From assembly GCA_009778375.1 (NCBI GenBank), contig WRJW01000216.1, positions 1 to 20,689 on the forward strand: a stretch of DNA of 20,689 bases, written 5' to 3'. Each line of letters starts with the position of its first letter. The stretch's first letter is position 1. A program made the position numbers and the translations under genes. This stretch comes from Bacteroidota bacterium (GTDB taxonomy: Bacteria > Bacteroidota > Bacteroidia > Bacteroidales > UBA932). Positions 16,601 through 20,689 of the stretch are shown piece after piece. The notes beneath the pieces were generated by a model. That model was not told where the DNA came from. It worked only from the letters and a program-made list of their open reading frames with translations, and did not search any database.

Positions 16601-16736
16601 ATGTGAACGAAGCCCTGGCCGATTCTTTGTTTATCCATTGGAGATTGGGATTAGTGAGGTCGTTATATCGATCGGGCTGTGCAGAGAGACAGTTGCATAA
16701 CAGGCCGGTTAACAGAATAAATATAACTTTTTTCAT
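13617..16736 (-). CDS. Secreted GH2 beta-galactosidase
   Basis: A 1039-aa LacZ-type glycoside hydrolase with an N-terminal signal peptide (about 1-20, ending LSAQ), so it acts in the periplasm, unlike E. coli LacZ. Domains in order: sugar-binding jelly roll about 35-230, immunoglobulin-like about 235-345, TIM barrel about 347-640, a second Ig-like/DUF4981 region about 645-735, and a C-terminal beta-sandwich (Bgal_small_N type) to the end. The acid/base is E476 in WSMGNEAGNG and the nucleophile E540 in ILCEYAHAMGNS; GGSIWDWVDQG follows (567-577). It probably trims terminal beta-galactosides from imported glycans. Nearest neighbours are the sigma/FecR cassette downstream and a divergent peptidase gene; no SusCD pair is visible. 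Confidence 0.95.
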   Translation of the reverse strand: MKKVIFILLTGLLCNCLSAQPDRYNDLTNPNLQWINKESARASFTSVGNKEGYLSLNGQWKFFFSENPELRPLGFARPDLDVSSWDDIKVPGNWEVQGFGTPIYVNSDYEFVSKGYPPYMQAPDPPFVPKTFNPVGIYRRDFNVPSSWMDQRIFISFDGVKSAAYLFINGKEVGMSKDSKTPARYDITDYIQVGKNVLALEVYRWSDASYLECQDFWRISGIERDVYLYTQPQVRICDFFVQTPLDSACQDGLFSLSVDIRRHLDHHPPYQLACTLLDPSGREIYAAQQPLPDAGYTVSLSFSTSVTKVQAWTAETPHLYTLSMELIDEQGKSMQSLASKIGFRTVEIKNKQLLVNGQPILIKGVDIHEHNPQTGHYVDMELMKKDFDLFKKYNINAVRTSHYPQQELFYDLCDEYGIYVIDEANIESHGMGYDLRKGGTLGNNLLFEPAHLDRMRNMVERDKNHPSVIIWSMGNEAGNGVNFYTLYRWTRARDASRPIHYERARYEWNTDIYCPMYASIESLEHYANDPAMDRPLILCEYAHAMGNSVGNLQDYWDVIEKYDILQGGSIWDWVDQGLDAYDEHGALYWTFGGDFAPAGTPSDGNFLINGLIFPDRTVKPATEEVRKVYQNVKFSRFDSETLSLTVKNDFFFTNLNKYHFTYNLTNNGRVVQKGSFDLDVPPRQEKNVNLKLSLPAVKAGEHWYLQVAAVIKKPEPFLPLGYEVAREQFALGFLPEPFSDPAKLSTPVYSGDEELVISGNRFSLTIDKSTGVIISYQYKGNELILNGFGLRPNFWRAPTDNDYGYGMPQKNGVWKEASEHVLQTHDFKIVQQKGVVSVYFSYRYPQAETEWFLHYQVFGDGRIHVENQIVTDGADQPFMPRAGLRMHLPASFNRLEYFGRGPWENYADRKTSSFVGRYQSTVAQQYVPHIRPQENGHKTDVFCLSLTDAKGRGLTIVADKMVEFNALHNTIEDFDGGPDKEVHYKHTVDIQPRSLVELSIDYQQTGVGGDNSWGALPHPPYQVRATNGGIQYGFTIIPQ

Positions 16737-16792
16737 CGATCGTTTAAAATTATTTATACGGACGAATTTAGTACAATTAAACCAATTCCTGC

Positions 16793-16800
16793 TACCTTTG
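16793..16800 (+). promoter_or_regulatory. -7 promoter element for the M28 peptidase operon
   Basis: TACCTTTG matches the Bacteroidota -7 consensus TAnnTTTG and lies 31 bases before the ATG at 16832. The -33 region is weak (TTTA at 16767-16770, 22-bp spacer). It lies in the 95-bp gap shared with the divergent beta-galactosidase gene, for which I found no clear promoter. Confidence 0.5.
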
Positions 16801-16831
16801 TTCCATCAAAAAACAAAAAAATATTTCAATT

Positions 16832-18373
16832 ATGAAAAAATTACTCATTTTTCTCGGCATTACCTTTCTTATTGTCTCTTCTTTAGTTGCTCAACAAGCA
16901 TTACCTCAAGACCTTGCTTATAAAATCAAACGGGAGGCATTCCAAAATTCGCAGATGGAAGCGCTCGCTATGTATCTTACCGATTATGCCGGTCCCCGCC
17001 TTGCCGCCTCCAGATTGGGAGAAAGGGGCGAAAAGTTGGCCAAAGAAAAATTGGCCGAACTTGGTTTTTCCAATCCCCGGATTGAAAAAGCCGCCGATTT
17101 TCCCAGAGGCGGATGGGACAACCTTAAGACATACGCTGCCATGACTGCTCCCTATTACTGTAATTTTATGGCCGTTCCCAAAGCGTGGTCAGGCAGTACC
17201 GACGGATTGGTTAAGGGAGAGGTTATTTTATTGGATATTAATACGGTAAACGACATTGCCCAGTACAAAGGCAAACTCAGCGGTAAAATCGTATTGATGC
17301 CCGAAACCTCCAAATACGAGATGCAGTTCGGCCCCTTTGCTACCCGCCAAACCGAAGAGCGCTTAACCTTTTTGGCCACGGACCCACGCCCTCAACCGGC
17401 CAGAGCCTTTCGTATGCCCATGGGTACAGCAGGCTTACAAATGGAAATCAGAAATTTGCTAACAGAAGAGCATCCTGCGGTAATTGTCAGCGGCGGTGGC
17501 TTTTTTAATGTTCCTCGTTCGACCAGTGTGCAATACGGCAGATACGGAGATCCCGAACCTACTGCGGAGTTGGTGCTTCCGGTAGAAGACCACGGCCGTA
17601 TGATTCGCCTGATCGCTAAGAATATTCCCGTCTCTATGGAGGTGGAAATCAAAAATGAATTTTATAATAATCCGGTAATAAATAACGTAATTGCCGAAAT
17701 CCCCGGCGTAGATCCCAAACTGAAAGACGAAGTGGTACTTTTGGGGGGACACTGGGACTCCTGGCACGGAGGAACAGGCGCTGCCGACGATGCTTCGGGC
17801 TGTATGGTAATGATTGAAGCCTTGAGGATTATTAAGGAAAGCGGTATCCAGCCCCGTCGTACCATCAGGGTTGCCCTTTGGGGAGGGGAAGAGCAGGGAC
17901 TGATCGGCTCCAGAGGCTATATGCAGGATTATCTTTACGACGTTGACGCCAATAAGCCCCGCAAAGGCTTCGATCAATTTGCCCTCTACCTCAATATGGA
18001 CAACGGGTCGGGTAAATTCCGGGGGATCTATTTAGAAGAAAACGACATGGCTTTCCCTTTCTTTAGGGAATGGATAAAAGTTATGGACAATATGGACTTT
18101 AACACCCTGTCGCCCCGCAAAACGGGAGGTACCGACCATATGTCCTTCGATCGGATCGGACTACCGGCTTTTCAGTTTATTCAGGACGATCTGGAGTATG
18201 GCCGAGGCTACCACACCCTCATGGACACCTACGAACGATTGGTTTTGCCCGATCTTCAATACAATGCCGCAGTGGTAGCCATTTTGGCCCTCTCCGCCGC
18301 CATGGACAACAGTAAAATTCCGCCCAAACCCTTGCCTGCCAACTTTAACATGCAGCAAAGACGTATGTTTTAG
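16832..18373 (+). CDS. Secreted M28-family zinc metallopeptidase
   Basis: A 513-aa protein with a signal peptide (1-20, ending SLVAQ). A protease-associated-like insert is likely at about 110-275. The M28 aminopeptidase core (about 283-490) has the expected zinc ligands: H307 in GGHWDSW, D319 in GAADDASG, E353/E354 (base and ligand) in GGEEQG, D390 in NMDNG, and H461 in YHTLMDT. A conserved TDHMSFD block is at 434-440. It is probably an exported aminopeptidase or carboxypeptidase that releases amino acids from peptides in the periplasm. The downstream propeller lipoprotein begins 33 bp after its stop, on the same strand, suggesting one transcript. Confidence 0.93.
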   Translation: MKKLLIFLGITFLIVSSLVAQQALPQDLAYKIKREAFQNSQMEALAMYLTDYAGPRLAASRLGERGEKLAKEKLAELGFSNPRIEKAADFPRGGWDNLKTYAAMTAPYYCNFMAVPKAWSGSTDGLVKGEVILLDINTVNDIAQYKGKLSGKIVLMPETSKYEMQFGPFATRQTEERLTFLATDPRPQPARAFRMPMGTAGLQMEIRNLLTEEHPAVIVSGGGFFNVPRSTSVQYGRYGDPEPTAELVLPVEDHGRMIRLIAKNIPVSMEVEIKNEFYNNPVINNVIAEIPGVDPKLKDEVVLLGGHWDSWHGGTGAADDASGCMVMIEALRIIKESGIQPRRTIRVALWGGEEQGLIGSRGYMQDYLYDVDANKPRKGFDQFALYLNMDNGSGKFRGIYLEENDMAFPFFREWIKVMDNMDFNTLSPRKTGGTDHMSFDRIGLPAFQFIQDDLEYGRGYHTLMDTYERLVLPDLQYNAAVVAILALSAAMDNSKIPPKPLPANFNMQQRRMF

Positions 18374-18406
18374 AAACTGTTTCTTTGGATAGAATATCAA
18401 AACAAT

Positions 18407-19600
18407 ATGAAGACATTTATTCCGTTGGTCTTGCTCTGTGCGCTAATATACGGATGCGGGACAAGTCAAGACAAATCCGGTTTACCGGTAATTGACCTTA
18501 CCCAACAATATCCCAAGAAAGATATTGTATTGCAGGATATTGCCAATGTTGAATATATTTCGCTCAACGCTAAAGATGCCCCCTTAATCGGTCAGGTTCA
18601 AATCGGGTACATCTCCAACGATTGCTACATTCTTTACGACTCTATGCACGGCGATGTCTTTGTCTTGGATCAAAACGGAAAGGCCCGGAATCATTTTAAC
18701 CACAAAGGCAATGGCAGTAAAGAGTATATGTTTGCCTCGCACCTTACCTTCGATCCGGTAGCAGATGAAATTTATATTTTGGATGCCAATGGCTCCAACG
18801 GAATTTTGGTATATACCGGGGAGGGAATATTTGTGCGCCATTTTCCCGATCTTGCAAGGCAGAATATTGCGGAAATCTATGATTTTGACGACCAAACCCT
18901 GATAGCCTATTTTGCTCCTTCCAGTGCCGATCCGGACAACCTGAACCATACGGACCCTTATGTCTTTATTTCTAAATTAAAGGGAACCATCGAGTCGCGG
19001 GTAAACCTCCACTTTTCTCAAAGGCTCTCCAACCGCATCATGATCCCTTTAGGGGATGGAGCCGTCGCACCTATACTCATTGCTACCTCAGAGTCGCGTA
19101 AATACGGCCACAACTTTGTGATTGCCGACCGCTCTGCAGATACGCTCTATATCTTATCTCAGAACCATGTACTGACGCCGATATTGGCACGAACACCCTC
19201 TGTCTTTGCTCAGGATCCCTTTGTAGCCTGGTCGGTAGGCCTTATGACCGATCAATTTATTTGCATGGGCGCCTTAGAGTACAATTTTGAAATGCTTAAG
19301 CGACAATTCATTAATAACCAACCATTAGGAGACCTAAAGTCCCAAGATTATCTCTATTTCTTCAAAAGTCATGAAATTTTTATTCCCCACTTTATCAATG
19401 TCGACTGGCCGTCGAAGAAAGCCAGCGTAGAGATGAACAGAGTGAGTGTTCGGGAAAAAAACATGAGTGCGCGAATTATCCAAGCCGATCGGCTCGCTGA
19501 TGCATTAGAAAAGGGAGAACTCCACGGGAAATTGAAAGAAGTGGCCCAAACGCTCTCTTATGACGATAATCCGGTGCTGATGCTGCTACGGTACAAGTAG
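18407..19600 (+). CDS. Six-bladed beta-propeller lipoprotein
   Basis: A 397-aa protein starting with a lipoprotein signal (lipobox LIYGC, Cys17). The body has repeated beta-strand blocks like those of the Bacteroidota '6-bladed beta-propeller' family: YILYDSMHGDVFVLDQNGK, then DEIYILDANGSNGILVYTGE, with the early PVIDLTQQYPKKDIVLQDI segment also typical. No catalytic motif is seen; the role is probably binding or scaffolding at a membrane surface. It follows the M28 peptidase by 33 bp, so the two may work together on exported peptides. A strong hairpin lies just after its stop. Confidence 0.82.
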   Translation: MKTFIPLVLLCALIYGCGTSQDKSGLPVIDLTQQYPKKDIVLQDIANVEYISLNAKDAPLIGQVQIGYISNDCYILYDSMHGDVFVLDQNGKARNHFNHKGNGSKEYMFASHLTFDPVADEIYILDANGSNGILVYTGEGIFVRHFPDLARQNIAEIYDFDDQTLIAYFAPSSADPDNLNHTDPYVFISKLKGTIESRVNLHFSQRLSNRIMIPLGDGAVAPILIATSESRKYGHNFVIADRSADTLYILSQNHVLTPILARTPSVFAQDPFVAWSVGLMTDQFICMGALEYNFEMLKRQFINNQPLGDLKSQDYLYFFKSHEIFIPHFINVDWPSKKASVEMNRVSVREKNMSARIIQADRLADALEKGELHGKLKEVAQTLSYDDNPVLMLLRYK

Positions 19601-19627
19601 CGATACGAATCATTTTTAATAATTTTT

Positions 19628-19658
19628 TTACGCTGTGCCATGTTTTGGCACAGCGTAA
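19628..19658 (+). terminator. 13-bp perfect inverted repeat, probable terminator of the peptidase-lipoprotein operon
   Basis: TTACGCTGTGCCA (19628-19640) pairs perfectly with TGGCACAGCGTAA (19646-19658) around a 5-base loop. It lies 27 bases after the lipoprotein stop. A short T-run (19663-19667) follows on the plus strand, separated from the stem by TGGTA, so it is a strong hairpin with an imperfect U-tract. A terminator is most likely; a protein-binding site is the alternative. Confidence 0.65.
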
Positions 19659-19757
19659 TGGTATTTTTGCCCCTTGAAGAAGATTTGAAGCGCTTGGTCG
19701 TTCTTTGACATATTGATTTATAGAATAATAGATTAACAAATTAAAAAATCAATAAAT

Positions 19758-20689
19758 ATGAACAAAAAAGCCAAAACACTACTGCAACACATAGAACAAA
19801 TCATTGAGTATGCCGAAAAATCAAAATTGAGCGAGGCGTTTTACCAAAAAGCGCAACCATACATCAACTTTGTGGCTAAAACCATGAACCTGACCTCCAA
19901 TCAGGCCCTTATCTTTTCGCTTTTCATGGAGAAAAGCCACGATAATTCCATTTTAATCAGCGACTTGACAGGATTTTTAGAATGCCGCGACATCAAATCA
20001 GTCTGTATGATTAACGACGTAGAAGCGTTAGAGGCGCGGCGTTTGGTTCGCTGCTGTCGGGAAAAACGCAGAAAACCAACCTACAGGGTTCCTCTTGAAG
20101 TAATCGATGCCGTAAAACAGGATATTGTCTACAAACCGGAAGATACTAAAAATCTGACCACCAGCGAGCTATTCAATCGTTTTGAGCAATTATTCGAAGA
20201 GAGATCCAATAACGAAATTCCCTATTTTGCTTTAATTCAAGAGTTGCGAATCCTTGTGAACGATAATGCCTCATTATGCTTTTGCCAACAAATGAAAGAG
20301 TACGAAAAAATATGCGATGATGACCACAACTTTTTACTGCTTATTCTCTTTTGCCATCTTTTCATAAACGAAGACGACGACAATATTTATACAGGGCAGT
20401 TCGAGTATTTGTTTGATTCAAAAATCAGATTTAAAAAGATCGTTACCAGCATGCAAAATGGAGATCATATATGGATTAGCCACAATATCTTAGAATACGG
20501 AATGGACGAAGGCTTTGCCGACAAGAATCGTTACAGGTTATCTTCCTCGGCAAAAGAGAAACTTTTTGCCGAGATCAACCTCAAAATCCATCAGGCCGAA
20601 AACAAAAAAGGGATGCTGCTGCACCAGAATATCGTCCCCAAACAGTTGTACTACAACAAGCGGGAAGAGGAGCAGATTGCCCGCCTCTC
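19758..20689 (+). CDS. N-terminal part of a Bacteroidota AAA-family ATPase (C-terminus off window)
   Basis: The frame runs from ATG 19758 to the window end without a stop, giving 310 complete codons. The visible part is mostly helical, with a winged-helix-like segment at about 45-115 (TSNQALIFSLFMEKSHDNSI, LEARRLVRCCREKRRK). The last residues VPKQLYYNKREEEQIARL match the stretch that in large Bacteroidota AAA ATPases sits just before the Walker A region, so the ATPase domain should lie beyond the edge. The assignment rests on family recognition because no catalytic motif is in view. Upstream, TTTGACA at 19704-19710 could be a -33/-35 box, but I see no matching -7 element. Confidence 0.6.
   Translation, partial: MNKKAKTLLQHIEQIIEYAEKSKLSEAFYQKAQPYINFVAKTMNLTSNQALIFSLFMEKSHDNSILISDLTGFLECRDIKSVCMINDVEALEARRLVRCCREKRRKPTYRVPLEVIDAVKQDIVYKPEDTKNLTTSELFNRFEQLFEERSNNEIPYFALIQELRILVNDNASLCFCQQMKEYEKICDDDHNFLLLILFCHLFINEDDDNIYTGQFEYLFDSKIRFKKIVTSMQNGDHIWISHNILEYGMDEGFADKNRYRLSSSAKEKLFAEINLKIHQAENKKGMLLHQNIVPKQLYYNKREEEQIARL

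Noticed and set aside
17459..17977. 172-codon minus-strand open frame within the M28 peptidase gene
   Set aside because: Shadow of a certain gene with all zinc ligands present; no domain seen.
19476..19739. Minus-strand open frame across the end of the propeller gene
   Set aside because: It crosses the hairpin and the end of a real gene and has no family resemblance.

Overview
The window looks like a Bacteroidota chromosome, most likely order Bacteroidales. Three things support this: the rplU-rpmA-serS-ruvC gene order, Bacteroidota-type promoters (-7 TAnnTTTG, -33 TTTG) in several intergenic gaps, and the protein families present (TonB-type barrel with CarboxypepD_reg domain, ECF sigma/FecR with DUF4974, large secreted GH2 beta-galactosidase, six-bladed propeller lipoprotein, Bacteroidota AAA ATPase). 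Coding is dense. No gap exceeds 300 bases; the largest is about 157 bases (19601-19757). I see no CRISPR array, insertion sequence, integrase or phage gene.

Layout. 1-2459 (-) is a TonB-dependent-receptor-like outer-membrane barrel that runs off the left edge. 2513-4947 (-) is a tightly packed housekeeping cluster transcribed rplU, rpmA, serS, ruvC. A 128-bp divergent gap (4948-5075) with closely packed back-to-back promoters leads into a (+) pair, a degenerate AAA-type ATPase overlapping ubiX (5076-6775). 6804-7670 (-) is a trypsin-like lipoprotein protease. 7849-7921 (-) is an initiator tRNA-fMet followed by a strong terminator, and it lies just downstream of hisS (7947-9314, -).

The most interesting region is 9368-16736 (-), read right to left: a periplasmic GH2 beta-galactosidase, a secreted CarboxypepD_reg protein (424 aa), an ECF sigma factor, a FecR-type anti-sigma factor, and a second CarboxypepD_reg protein (506 aa) that carries an N-terminal STN signalling domain. 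The two CarboxypepD_reg proteins are paralogues along their length and bracket the sigma/anti-sigma pair. No TonB barrel is present. In a classical Fec-like system the STN domain sits on the barrel receptor and signals to FecR. Here the STN domain is fused to a barrel-less secreted protein, so the cassette looks like a variant cell-surface signalling system, with the 506-aa protein as the likely sensor.

Divergent from lacZ, the (+) strand carries a secreted M28 metallopeptidase and a six-bladed propeller lipoprotein (16832-19600), ended by a 13-bp perfect hairpin. After it comes the N-terminal part of a large AAA ATPase that runs off the right edge (19758-20689).
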